Origin: Ktedonobacter sp. SOSP1-85
GTDB taxonomy: Bacteria > Chloroflexota > Ktedonobacteria > Ktedonobacterales > Ktedonobacteraceae
Direction of reading: 5' to 3'
Length of the DNA stretch: 64,000 nucleotides
NCBI RefSeq assembly: GCF_016587415.1
Contig: NZ_BNJI01000003.1
Location: 1,426,001-1,490,000 of the forward strand
Shown here: one piece after another, positions 33,227 to 41,580 of the stretch
How the letters are laid out: each line of letters opens with the position of its first letter
Position numbering within the stretch: position 1 is the first letter of the stretch
Made by a program: the position numbers and the translations under genes
Notes under the pieces: generated by a model
Databases searched by the model: none
What the model saw: the letters and a program-made list of their open reading frames with translations, nothing else
Told to the model about the DNA's origin: nothing

Positions 33227-34186
33227 CTAGAAGGCGTAGGCTTCGTAGAGACGCCACTCGGGATTGAGGTCGAATTGAGCAATGTTTTGCTGCGCGACCT
33301 CGCCATTCTTGCGTCCACGCTTCAGGAGGATGCGTGTATGCTTGCCATCGACAAGCACCCAGGCGTTATGCTGCGCGTTGTAGCTGCAATCCTGAAGCCA
33401 GCTTGTGCCTGCATCCACCTCTTCCTCAATCGTGGTGCCGTGACCGGAGGAATTGAGGCGTACGAGCAAGGCTCTGCCGTGGACAGTATCGGCGACGGTA
33501 AAATGCTCTTCATCCAGGATGCGTACCGAGTGGGGATGGTCTAGTCCTTCAAGGATGGTCTCCCACTTCCCGCTTTCGCGATCAATGGCGATAACCGTAC
33601 CCTGGTGGAAGAGGGTCGCCAGGACGCGCCCATCGGGTAGCTCGGCTACCGAGTTCACATGCGTGGTCTGCTGGAGCGTGCCGTATTTGATGGTCCGGTG
33701 ATCAGCTTCTTTGTCAAGCTCACGTAGCTCGCCTGTAGGGGTGTGGGTAAAGCCGTGGTCGGTGGCCCACCAGGTCCAGAGCACCTCGCCCGTGGGGCTG
33801 AACTCGACCAGGAGGTCAATGCCTGTGCTGGCGACGAGATAGCCGCGCCGGGTGCGTGAGACAGAGTGTAGGGCATTGAAGAGCGGAGAGCTAATAAAAT
33901 CGCTCTGAAGGGTTTGCAGTTGCGTATCAACCCGGTGAATGCTATCAAAGGTGGTGACCAGGACATCCTTCTCGAATGGTGCCAGCCCAGCCGCCATGCT
34001 CAGGTTGAGCACCTTCTGTGTGGCCCCCAGATCATCGATAAGGCAGACTAAGCCGCCGAGATCCCCCCCAGGCTTCTGTTTGCTTCCAAGGACGGTCAGC
34101 GGGCAGGAGGTCTCCTCCCGCGTCTGAGTCCAGTGTTGTTTGAGCGTCGAGTGTTGCGTGGAAATGCAACTGAGCAATAGCTTCAT
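33227..34186 (-). CDS. Beta-propeller protein, arylsulfotransferase-like, in the sulfur cluster
   Basis: 319 residues made of repeated four-strand blades, with recurring His-containing segments HSVSRTRRGYLVAST, THVNSVAELPDGRVL and HPHSVRILDEEHF, which resemble the blades of arylsulfotransferase (ASST) and NHL-type propellers. LVEFSPTGEVLWTWW is particularly ASST-like. It has no signal peptide, unlike periplasmic ASST. It heads the cysC-sat unit, 43 bp before cysC. A role in sulfuryl transfer from PAPS or an organic sulfate is plausible but not shown. GGAG lies 7 nt before ATG34186. Confidence 0.6.
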   Translation of the reverse strand: MKLLLSCISTQHSTLKQHWTQTREETSCPLTVLGSKQKPGGDLGGLVCLIDDLGATQKVLNLSMAAGLAPFEKDVLVTTFDSIHRVDTQLQTLQSDFISSPLFNALHSVSRTRRGYLVASTGIDLLVEFSPTGEVLWTWWATDHGFTHTPTGELRELDKEADHRTIKYGTLQQTTHVNSVAELPDGRVLATLFHQGTVIAIDRESGKWETILEGLDHPHSVRILDEEHFTVADTVHGRALLVRLNSSGHGTTIEEEVDAGTSWLQDCSYNAQHNAWVLVDGKHTRILLKRGRKNGEVAQQNIAQFDLNPEWRLYEAYAF

Positions 34187-34365
34187 GCAGGAACTCCGTT
34201 TACCTATATGCCTATCAGGATAGCCTGTCATCGTTATGACCTAAATCAACACTCCGTTCCCTCTATGGAAGCCTGCAAGTCGCCCCTTTGCGCTCATGCT
34301 CTTATGCCGCTACCCGCAAAATATGTTGACTTAGTTTATCAAGATACTAATAATATCCTTATTAA

Positions 34366-34378
34366 CTATACCGTATAG
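34366..34378. promoter_or_regulatory. Palindrome upstream of the sulfur cluster
   Basis: CTATAC-C-GTATAG, a perfect 6-bp inverted repeat, lies about 180 bp upstream of the propeller start in an AT-rich stretch likely to hold its promoter. Its regulator is unknown. Confidence 0.3.
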
Positions 34379-34399
34379 GATTCTTGCTTGTCAATTGTT

Positions 34400-34476
34400 A
34401 AAGTGCAGCAAAAAGGATGTGGGTGGAAAACTGAGCGAGGCTCAGTTTTCCACCCACACCCTTTTTGCTGCACTTT
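34400..34476. terminator. Very long inverted repeat, 37-bp arms
   Basis: Arms 34400-34436 and 34440-34476, with a single G-U-type mismatch and a 3-nt loop. It begins 5 bp after the threonine synthase stop (minus strand) and has a T6 tract at 34474-34479 on the plus strand. It is the longest of the hairpin series and separates thrC from the sulfur cluster downstream. Confidence 0.7.
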
Positions 34477-34480
34477 TTTC

Positions 34481-35695
34481 TTAAGCCACTGGCAGGTCAT
34501 CCTGCGGCTGGAGTAGTGGGACCTCTACCTGGACCGTATCGGGATATTTAAGGCCCGTGCCTGTGTTGAGCAGGACTACACGCTCGTCTGCTTTGATCCA
34601 GCCACTGGCGCGTAGTTGTTCCGCGGCGGCGAGGGTGGCAGCGCCCTCGGGGCAGACGAAGAGACCCTCCGTGGCGGCCAGCCTGGATTGAGCCTGGAGC
34701 AGCTCCTCATCGCTGATGGCGATGGCGCAACCATCGGTGTTGCGGACCGCCTCGAGCACGAGAAAATCGCCCAGGGCCTTGGGGACGTTGATGCCGAAGG
34801 CAATGGTGCGCGAGTTAGGCCAGAGCTGGGAGTCAGGCTTGCCCTCCTGCCAGGCCTGGACAATGGGAGCACAACCCGTGGCCTGAACCGCGACCAGCCG
34901 TGGCAGGCGTTCACCAATCCAGCCCATCTGCTGTAGCTCGCGCAGAGCCTTGTAAATACCGATGATGCCTACGCCGCCACCGGTGGGGTAGAGAATGACA
35001 TCGGGGACATCCCAGGCGAACTGTTCCGCGAGTTCATAGCCCATCGTCTTCTTGCCCTCGATGCGGTATGGTTCCTTGAGGGTCGAGGCCTCGTACCAGC
35101 CATGGGCCTTGACGCCACGCCCGACGATGGCTCCCGCGTCATTGATCAGGCCATTGACCAGGAAGAGTCTCGCGCCGTTGATGGCGCATTCATTACGCGT
35201 AATGGTTGGTGCTCCCTCGGGCATGACGATCACGGCCTCGATGCCCGCTCTCGCGGCATAGGTCGCCCAGGCGCCTCCGGCATTGCCATTGGTTGGCATG
35301 GCCAGGGTTTTAACGCCCAGTTCTTTGGCACGTGACACGCCCACAGCGGCGCCGCGCGCCTTAAAGCTGCCCGTAGGAATCACACCCTCATCTTTTACAT
35401 AGAGATTAGGCATCTCTAGCTGTGCCCCCAGGCGCTTGAGGGGAATAAGTGGCGTCATGCCTTCGCCCAGGGTGACGACATTCTCTGGTGAGCGAACTGG
35501 CAGCAGCTCGTGATAGCGCCAGAGCGAGGGCTCACGCCTCTGTAACTCTTGCTTTTCGAGCTGCTTGCTTGCAGCCTCCAGGTCATAGCGTACGAGCAAG
35601 GGTGAGCCACAGGTACAGAGATGCGCCTGAGTATCTGGATCATAGCTTGCGTGACAGCGCGGACATTCCAGGTGGTGAAGAAAGCTAAAGGCCAA
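34481..35695 (-). CDS. thrC: Threonine synthase
   Basis: 404 residues. A PLP enzyme converting O-phosphohomoserine to threonine. An N-terminal zinc-ribbon-like segment (Cys11, 14, 27, 29) precedes the fold-type II core. The PLP Lys is in PTGSFKARGAAVGVS (Lys112). The phosphate loop region PTGGGVGIIGIYKAL and the ending VVLLNTGTGLKYPDTV are characteristic of ThrC. The reading frame has no ATG: the start is TTG35695 with GGATGG 6 nt upstream, after an in-frame stop five codons earlier. Monocistronic, ending in the 37-bp-arm hairpin. Confidence 0.93.
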   Translation of the reverse strand: MAFSFLHHLECPRCHASYDPDTQAHLCTCGSPLLVRYDLEAASKQLEKQELQRREPSLWRYHELLPVRSPENVVTLGEGMTPLIPLKRLGAQLEMPNLYVKDEGVIPTGSFKARGAAVGVSRAKELGVKTLAMPTNGNAGGAWATYAARAGIEAVIVMPEGAPTITRNECAINGARLFLVNGLINDAGAIVGRGVKAHGWYEASTLKEPYRIEGKKTMGYELAEQFAWDVPDVILYPTGGGVGIIGIYKALRELQQMGWIGERLPRLVAVQATGCAPIVQAWQEGKPDSQLWPNSRTIAFGINVPKALGDFLVLEAVRNTDGCAIAISDEELLQAQSRLAATEGLFVCPEGAATLAAAEQLRASGWIKADERVVLLNTGTGLKYPDTVQVEVPLLQPQDDLPVA

Positions 35696-35797
35696 GGTAT
35701 ACCATCCAATCTAGTAGAATAAGGGTATTGGTATGATTGTTACCAGTATTACAACACATTTACTCTCGATTACAAGGCTTGAAAGGAAATACATGAG

Positions 35798-36751
35798 ATG
35801 TCAACACAAGAGAAAACCACCCGTGAGCGCGTAGGGCTGGCGGTATTGGGCGCCACCGCATCTGAGGCTATTGCCGCGATTGTGGCGGCTGAAAAGGCTG
35901 GAGTGCGCCAGGTATGGATGACGCAAGGGGGACTGTCTCCCGATACGCTAACCATCTTCGCAGCTGCTGCGGTGCAGACGCAGAGTATTCGCATGGGAAC
36001 GTCTATTGTGCCCACGTATCCACGTCATCCCCTGGCTTTGGCGCAGCAAGCCCTGGCCTTAAGTGACATCGCTCCAGAGCGTTTGCGCCTGGGTGTGGGT
36101 CCAAGCCATCGGCCGATTATTGAGGGAGGCTATGGTATCCCTATGCATAGCCCACAGGAGCACCTGCGTGAGTATGTGACTATCTTGCGTGCGGCGCTCT
36201 GGGATGGTAAAGTTGAGCATCAGGGGCGCTTCTTTACGGTCAAAGGCACACTTCCACGCGCGCCGCATACACCGATTCTGATATCTGCCTTGCGCGAGGG
36301 GGCTTTTCGCCTGGCGGGTGAGCTGACCGATGGCGCACTCTCCTGGGTTTGCCCGGTTCCCTACCTGCTTGAGAAGGCCTTGCCAGCGCTAAGAGCCGGG
36401 GCTGCGAAGGCTGGACGCCCGGTCCCACCCCTGGTGGCGCATATTCCGGTGGCCCTCAGCCAGGAGCGGCAGGCGGTGAACGCGGCGGCGCGCAAGCAAT
36501 TGGGGTACTATGGGCATTTGCCCTTCTATGTCAGCATGTTTGCCGAGGCGGGTTTCCCCGTTTCGCCCGAGGGTGAGCTGAGTGACGCGTTGCTTGAGAA
36601 CATGGTTGTCACAGGGAATGACGCCGCGATTACGGAGCACTTAAAGAAGCTACTGGCATCCGGCCTGGATGAATTGCTGGTGATGCCCATCGTTGTGGCA
36701 AATGCCAAAGAGGAACGAGAGCGCCTGGCTCGCTTGATTGGTCAAATATAA
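35798..36751 (+). CDS. LLM-class flavin-dependent oxidoreductase
   Basis: 317 residues of the luciferase-like barrel: ERVGLAVLGATASEAIAAIVAAEKAGVRQVWMTQGG, QSIRMGTSIVPTYPRHPLALAQQALAL, and ERLRLGVGPSHRPIIEGGYG. The last segment is typical of F420-dependent members (TIGR03564/MsnO8-like neighbourhood). GAAAGGAAA precedes the start. The alpha/beta hydrolase gene follows 51 bp downstream on the same strand, suggesting an operon. Substrate unknown. Confidence 0.87.
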   Translation: MSTQEKTTRERVGLAVLGATASEAIAAIVAAEKAGVRQVWMTQGGLSPDTLTIFAAAAVQTQSIRMGTSIVPTYPRHPLALAQQALALSDIAPERLRLGVGPSHRPIIEGGYGIPMHSPQEHLREYVTILRAALWDGKVEHQGRFFTVKGTLPRAPHTPILISALREGAFRLAGELTDGALSWVCPVPYLLEKALPALRAGAAKAGRPVPPLVAHIPVALSQERQAVNAAARKQLGYYGHLPFYVSMFAEAGFPVSPEGELSDALLENMVVTGNDAAITEHLKKLLASGLDELLVMPIVVANAKEERERLARLIGQI

Positions 36752-36802
36752 TACCAGGAGCGTGCGCCCGGGATGCTCGTACTGCTTTGAGGAGGTCTGA
36801 AT

Positions 36803-37693
36803 ATGTCTTTTCAGCCAGAGGCGCCGGGTGATTGGGGCGTCATGCGAGAGATCCCTGATGTGCGTGCGATTACCGAGACACTGCTCACGGCGGACGGTTG
36901 TCCCCATTTTGTACGTGGTTGGGTCAATGAGCATGCCACGCGCGTGCTCTTGATCCTGCATGGACTCGGCGGACATAGTGGATGGTATATTGACCTGGGC
37001 AATGTCCTGGCTGAGCAGGGCATTACGGTCTATGCCATGGATCATCGCGGTTTTGGCCGCTCGGGTGGAATGGCTGGTCATATTGATCGCTATCGCACAT
37101 ATATAGATGATGTTGTATTTATGCTCGCCGAAATACGCAAGCGTCACCCAGAGGCGGCTATATATCTCCTGGGACATAGCATGGGTGGCCTCTTTGCCAC
37201 TTATGTCGCGGCTCGACACGGCGAGGATCTGGCCGGAGTGATCCTGCTCAACTCCTGGATTCAGGACACGGCGAAGGTTCCCTCGCTGGTCGTGCTGCAA
37301 ATCCTCGTGGGGGGTCTCCTGGGTTCCCGGCGCTACTGGACGGTTGGTGATGGCGCGAAGTCAATGACAATCAATCCTGAAGCTATACGGATGCTGGAGG
37401 CGGATGTCTATTGGGGGAAGCGGCAGACAGCGGTCATGCTCGTTCAGGTCTTGCAGATGCGTCTCGCGGCGCTCGCCCGGGCCAGGCAGGTCACGATCCC
37501 CGCGCTTGTCTTACAGGCTGAAGATGATGCCGCTGTCTCTATTGAGACCAACCGGAAGCTCTACGAGCACCTGGCCAGTCACGATAAGACCTGGAAGGAC
37601 TATCCCGGCTACCACCATGATAGCCAGTTTGAGCATGACCGCTCTCGCCTGGATGCCGATCTGATTGCCTGGCTAAGAGAGCATGGTGAATGA
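36803..37693 (+). CDS. Alpha/beta hydrolase, monoacylglycerol-lipase-like
   Basis: 296 residues. The oxyanion region HGLGGHSGWY, the nucleophile elbow GHSMGG (Ser about 121), the acid in LQAEDDAAVS and the His in YPGYHHDSQFEH form the serine-hydrolase triad. GFGRSGG in the early loop is typical of lysophospholipase/monoacylglycerol lipase relatives. GAGGAGG stands 7 nt before the ATG. No signal peptide. The last four codons and the stop lie inside the left arm of the hairpin 37682-37748. Confidence 0.88.
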   Translation: MSFQPEAPGDWGVMREIPDVRAITETLLTADGCPHFVRGWVNEHATRVLLILHGLGGHSGWYIDLGNVLAEQGITVYAMDHRGFGRSGGMAGHIDRYRTYIDDVVFMLAEIRKRHPEAAIYLLGHSMGGLFATYVAARHGEDLAGVILLNSWIQDTAKVPSLVVLQILVGGLLGSRRYWTVGDGAKSMTINPEAIRMLEADVYWGKRQTAVMLVQVLQMRLAALARARQVTIPALVLQAEDDAAVSIETNRKLYEHLASHDKTWKDYPGYHHDSQFEHDRSRLDADLIAWLREHGE

Positions 37694-37748
37694 GGTGGTG
37701 ATGGCGGGCTGGCAGAGCCAGCCCGCCATCACCACCTCATTCACCATG
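37682..37748. terminator. Perfect 32-bp-arm hairpin overlapping a stop codon
   Basis: Arms 37682-37713 and 37717-37748 with a 3-nt loop. The left arm contains the last codons and stop of the alpha/beta hydrolase gene. The right arm ends one base before the stop of the convergent thioesterase gene. No T-runs. Confidence 0.7.
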
Positions 37749-38525
37749 TTAAAGTTCTTGAGCATGCCAGAGCCAGCGGGAGTGCGCGCGTACCGCCACG
37801 GTTCCGTTGCGCGTGATGCGTTGCAGGCGGCTGAATTCCTCTCCAGCCGTAGGCCAGGGGTCGAACCAGCTCTGGATTGCGAATTGCTCGCCAAAACGAA
37901 TGCTTTCGGTATATTCGATGTCGTAGGAGCGGATCCGGGGCATGGCCTTGTCGGGCGTAATGCCAGCCTGCGCATAGGCCTCCCAGGCGGCATTATCCAA
38001 TGCCTCAACATAGGCTGCGTTGTTCATGTGCTGCATTAAATCAGTATCGGAGAAGCGTACTGTAGCCTCAGAGCGGTGTGGCTCGCTTTCGGGAAAAGGG
38101 GGTAGTGGTGCCTCTGGCTGCTGAGGTTGCGGACCATCCGGTAGCCATATTTCGGCTGTGCCTTCGGGCATACGCGTAGGGCGCCCACGCTTGTCCACAT
38201 AGACCCAGAGCGTGCGCGCGCTAACTACAGGCGTATCGTGTGGTTCGCCCGCCAGGTAGGCCGCGTAGCCGCGTTGTGCAGTAATGCGTGTGAAGCCCAT
38301 GCCAAAGGTCTTTAAATCAAGTTTGGTATGTATCTTGATCGGAGCCGCGAAGGAAATAACGGTCCTCTTTACGATCCAGTAGCCCTCCCCTCCCAGTTGT
38401 ATGTCCTCAGCATCTAGAGAAGCGATCTCTTGCATATAGCGTAAGAATGCCGCTGGAGTGAGATAGCCATAGCTATCACATTCATCATAGCGAACGGTGT
38501 GTGTATGATAGAATTGTCGATTCAT
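37749..38525 (-). CDS. Acyl-ACP/acyl-CoA thioesterase, double hotdog fold
   Basis: 258 residues with two hotdog domains. The first begins HTHTVRYDECDSYGYLTPAAFLRYMQE. The second begins SEATVRFSDTDLMQHMNNAAYVEALDNA, with the DLMQHMNNAAY helix typical of FatA/4-hydroxybenzoyl-CoA thioesterase relatives. It would hydrolyse acyl thioesters in the cytosol. ATG38525 has GGGAG very close, and ATG38549 is an alternative. It is divergent from the channel gene and convergent with the alpha/beta hydrolase gene. Confidence 0.8.
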   Translation of the reverse strand: MNRQFYHTHTVRYDECDSYGYLTPAAFLRYMQEIASLDAEDIQLGGEGYWIVKRTVISFAAPIKIHTKLDLKTFGMGFTRITAQRGYAAYLAGEPHDTPVVSARTLWVYVDKRGRPTRMPEGTAEIWLPDGPQPQQPEAPLPPFPESEPHRSEATVRFSDTDLMQHMNNAAYVEALDNAAWEAYAQAGITPDKAMPRIRSYDIEYTESIRFGEQFAIQSWFDPWPTAGEEFSRLQRITRNGTVAVRAHSRWLWHAQEL

Positions 38526-38624
38526 TCTCCCATAAGTTCCTTTATCCATTTCTCTGCAATTCTCTAGATTATAGAACACAAGCCGAATCTTTGTCATTCC
38601 TGATTGAGTGATTGGTGCTATTCA

Positions 38625-39707
38625 ATGATCCGTAAACGCTCGTTACATGCGCCTACACCCAGCTCGCGTGGTTTTTCGCGGGTGCCATCCTTTCGGCACC
38701 TGCGTATCGCGATTGTACTGGTACTGACTGTGCTTATTGGAGGCACGGTTGGGTATATGGAGATTGAGCAGCTCTCCTTCTTCGATGCCCTCTATACCAC
38801 TGTGGATATGATGGCCACAATAGGTAGTAGCTCGCATCCAGATACCGAGGCTGGTCGCATCTTTACCTTATTTATCGTCGTCTTTGGCGTCGGTTCGCTC
38901 CTCTATACCTTTGGCGCGGGCATGGAGTTTATCATCGAGGGACATTTTAACCAGGCGGTCAGGAGGCATCTCATGGATAGAAAAATCGGGGCCTTACGCA
39001 ACCATTGTATTATCTGTGGCTTTGGGCGCGTTGGTTCGCAGATAGCCGAGGATTTCACAGAGGAGCAGAAGGTCTTTATTGTGGTCGATGAGAATGAGCA
39101 GAATATTCAGGCCTGCCTGCAACGTGGCTACCTGGCTCTCCAGGGGGATGCGACGCGGGATGATATCTTGCGCGAGGCAGGCATTGAGCATGCGCGGACC
39201 GTGCTGGTGGCGACCGATAATGATGCGCACAATATTTCGATCACCCTCTCGGCGCGTCATCTCAAGCGTGAGTTATTCATTGTGGCCCGCGCCAATCGCG
39301 ACGAAACCAAGATCAAACTGAAGCTAGCAGGGGCGAACCGCGTGCTCTCGCCCTACACGATCAGCGGACACTATATGGCCAACCTGGTCTTTGAGCCAGC
39401 CATGGTTGAGCTCTTTGAAGCGATCATGCAAGCTGAGACTGGAGACCTGGTGGTTGAAGAGGTGGAGCTTGCGCCAACGGCGAAAATTATTGGTCAAACA
39501 ATGCGAGATGCCCAGAATACGCTGTTGCACCAGGGGGTGGTGCTGGTAGCGCTTAAGCGCGACGGGTCTATATTGAGCACTCCTACACAGCGCCTGCTCA
39601 TCACCAGGGGAGATAGCGTGGTCGTTATTGGCAAGTTAGCGCAGATAACCGCCTTTTGTCATAAACACATGAGCGCTGCCCATAAGCAGATGTTTCAGGA
39701 GGAGTAG
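38625..39707 (+). CDS. Two-TM ion channel with RCK (TrkA) regulatory domains
   Basis: 360 residues. TM1 (~27-46), pore helix (~52-63) and TM2 (~78-103) precede an RCK_N Rossmann domain (HCIICGFGRVGSQIAEDF) and an RCK_C domain ending near VVVIGKLAQITAF. The architecture is that of MthK/Kch potassium channels. The filter, however, reads TTVDMMATIGSSSHPD, so TVGYGD is replaced by TIGSSS (65-70). That loss of the GYG makes potassium selectivity doubtful. ATG38625 was chosen over TTG38604; neither has a strong ribosome site. Divergent from the thioesterase gene. Confidence 0.8.
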   Translation: MIRKRSLHAPTPSSRGFSRVPSFRHLRIAIVLVLTVLIGGTVGYMEIEQLSFFDALYTTVDMMATIGSSSHPDTEAGRIFTLFIVVFGVGSLLYTFGAGMEFIIEGHFNQAVRRHLMDRKIGALRNHCIICGFGRVGSQIAEDFTEEQKVFIVVDENEQNIQACLQRGYLALQGDATRDDILREAGIEHARTVLVATDNDAHNISITLSARHLKRELFIVARANRDETKIKLKLAGANRVLSPYTISGHYMANLVFEPAMVELFEAIMQAETGDLVVEEVELAPTAKIIGQTMRDAQNTLLHQGVVLVALKRDGSILSTPTQRLLITRGDSVVVIGKLAQITAFCHKHMSAAHKQMFQEE

Positions 39708-39845
39708 CCAGCCTGGCTTACAACATTCTCAGAGGCGCGTGATGGGTGCTTTCATCATCTCTTTTAGACTATTTGCTCTTTCTTCTATCCTTGTATACGC
39801 CTCCCAGCTTTTTGGGATCACCTTTCCCAACCAGTTTTTCGCAGC

Positions 39846-39875
39846 TTGACAAATGCATCTATTACTAGTTATGAT
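39846..39875 (+). promoter_or_regulatory. Sigma70-type promoter for the LLM gene at 39981
   Basis: TTGACA (39846-39851), an 18-bp spacer, and TATGAT (39870-39875), about 105 bp before the start codon. The -10 box is overlapped by the palindrome at 39872-39907. Confidence 0.65.
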
Positions 39876-39907
39876 ATTTATGTTGATTTTATTGATCAAC
39901 AATATCA
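39872..39907. promoter_or_regulatory. Nested palindrome over the -10 box, candidate operator
   Basis: Two nested inverted repeats, TGATAT...ATATCA outside and GTTGAT...ATCAAC inside, around a TTTATTG centre. The position over the -10 and start site suits a repressor. The regulator is not encoded next to it. Confidence 0.45.
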
Positions 39908-39980
39908 TATTTAGATAGGCGAGGACGTGTTGCGTCGCGTTTCTGCCTGCTGGTGTAACGGCTAAGCGAAAGGAGTAAGG

Positions 39981-41057
39981 ATGCGCTTCTCCCTCTTCTA
40001 CAATTTTGATGTCCACCCTGAGCAGGTGACAACGACACTCTATCAGGAGGTCGAGGCTCAGGCGATTGCCGCGGATATGTCGGGTTTTGATGCCATCTGG
40101 CTGGCGGAGCACCATTTTGCGGCCTATGGGCGTATGCCCTCGCCGCTACTGTACCTGGCCCATCTCAGCGGTTTAACACAACATATTGAACTGGGGACAG
40201 CGGTTGTGGAGGCGTCTTTGTATAATCCCTTGCGCCTGGCCGAGGATGTGGCGCTCTTAGATGAGCTTTCTGGGGGCCGCCTCCGCCTGGGAATTGGTTC
40301 AGGGAGCGCGAGGAAGAGCGAAGAGTTCGCCCAATTTGGTGTTGCTCTGGAAGAGAAAACCTCGCGTATGCTTGAGATCGCGGAGATCTTGCGCCTGGCC
40401 TTTGATGAAAGGCGTATTGACTTTCAAGGGCGTCATTATCAGTATCGCGATGTCAGCTTGCAGCCTCAATCACGTCGCGCCGCCTCACAACTTCTCTGGC
40501 TCGCGGCCAGTGGTTCGACCTCCAGGATTGCGGGCCAGCAGGGATATGGCTTGCTTGTGCCCAGGGTCGGTCAGTTCGAGCAGCATAGGCAATTGATTAC
40601 TGACTATCGCCAGGCGCTTGCTGGCAAGCGGGGACATGTCTCGGTATTGCGCTTTGTCTTTGTGGCTGAAACGCTTGAGGAGGCTCAGTTCCAGACGCGC
40701 AAGGCGATTGCGCGCTATGCACAGTATGACTGTGGTATTACCTGGGATGGACTAACAGATACCAGGGTGTATCAAGATATTTTGCAGCGCTTAAATGTCA
40801 TCCTTGGTACTCCAGAGCAGGTGGTTCTACAACTACAAGCCTGCCAGGAACAGCTCTCGTTTGAGGAGATCATGTGCCAGGTGCATGCTGCAGGTATAGA
40901 GCATGAAGATGCCCTCAAATCGATCCAGTTATTGGGGCGAGAGGTTATTCCCAGCCTCCAGCCTACACCGCCTGTCCGTTCCCAATTGGAAGCAAGCGCA
41001 ATCAAGCCAAAGAGGCAGAGCCTTCGTCCTAGGCAGCAGCAGCGCCTTTGGGCTTGA
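39981..41057 (+). CDS. LLM-class flavin-dependent monooxygenase
   Basis: 358 residues with the luciferase-like core: MRFSLFYNFDVHPEQ, FDAIWLAEHHF, IELGTAVVEASLYNPLRLAEDVALLDELSGGRLRLGIGSGSARKSEEF, and the glycine motif near the flavin phosphate. EHHF after strand 2 matches alkanal-monooxygenase-type members more than the F420 reductases. GGAG precedes the ATG. Followed after 70 bp by a receiver-like gene and then an FAH-family gene, all on the plus strand. The C-terminal 40 residues are basic and unmatched. Confidence 0.86.
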   Translation: MRFSLFYNFDVHPEQVTTTLYQEVEAQAIAADMSGFDAIWLAEHHFAAYGRMPSPLLYLAHLSGLTQHIELGTAVVEASLYNPLRLAEDVALLDELSGGRLRLGIGSGSARKSEEFAQFGVALEEKTSRMLEIAEILRLAFDERRIDFQGRHYQYRDVSLQPQSRRAASQLLWLAASGSTSRIAGQQGYGLLVPRVGQFEQHRQLITDYRQALAGKRGHVSVLRFVFVAETLEEAQFQTRKAIARYAQYDCGITWDGLTDTRVYQDILQRLNVILGTPEQVVLQLQACQEQLSFEEIMCQVHAAGIEHEDALKSIQLLGREVIPSLQPTPPVRSQLEASAIKPKRQSLRPRQQQRLWA

Positions 41058-41127
41058 ACTGGACTTGAATTGCTAGAAGACGCAAAGTGGGCCTATGTAT
41101 GCAAGAGATCATGAGAGGAGGAGAGTG

Positions 41128-41499
41128 ATGCGAACTATGTCGAGGCAGGTATCCCAGAAAAGAGTCCTCCTGGTAGCATCCGATATTAACTCTGGCTTTG
41201 GACTGTCGCAAGCCATTAAAGAGGCAACTCCCTACCAGGTGATCTTTGCGATCAACGTCCTCCAGGCCCTCAAAATTCTGGCGGCGGTTCAACCTCATCT
41301 CGTACTGGTAGATGAGCAGCTACAGGGCATAGATGGTGCAAGCTTTATTGACCATATCCACTCATTACTGCCTAAGCAAGGGATTCCGGTCGTGCTGCTC
41401 ACAAAAAACTGCTCTATGGCCTGCGATCAAGACTTTCTGGTCCACCATTTGCAGCATCTCCTGGAACATACTCTTGCAATACCACCTCTCAAAGGGTAA
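41128..41499 (+). CDS. Degenerate response-regulator receiver-like protein
   Basis: 123 residues with the alternating pattern of a CheY fold: RVLLVASDINSGFGLSQAI, YQVIFAINVLQALKILAAVQPHLVLVDEQLQGIDGASF and IPVVLLTKN. The phosphoacceptor Asp is kept (LVDEQLQG), but the usual acidic pair after strand 1 reads ASD and the strand 5 Lys-Pro is missing. It may work without phosphorylation. GGAGGAGAG lies just before ATG41128, which is why the earlier ATG41095 was rejected. No output domain. Its partner is unknown. Confidence 0.65.
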   Translation: MRTMSRQVSQKRVLLVASDINSGFGLSQAIKEATPYQVIFAINVLQALKILAAVQPHLVLVDEQLQGIDGASFIDHIHSLLPKQGIPVVLLTKNCSMACDQDFLVHHLQHLLEHTLAIPPLKG

Positions 41500-41580
41500 A
41501 GAAGAATGGTGCCCGAATTTGACAGTAAGCTGTGGCGCATGGTACGGTTTGAACAAGCCACTATAAGGAGGATATTTTAT

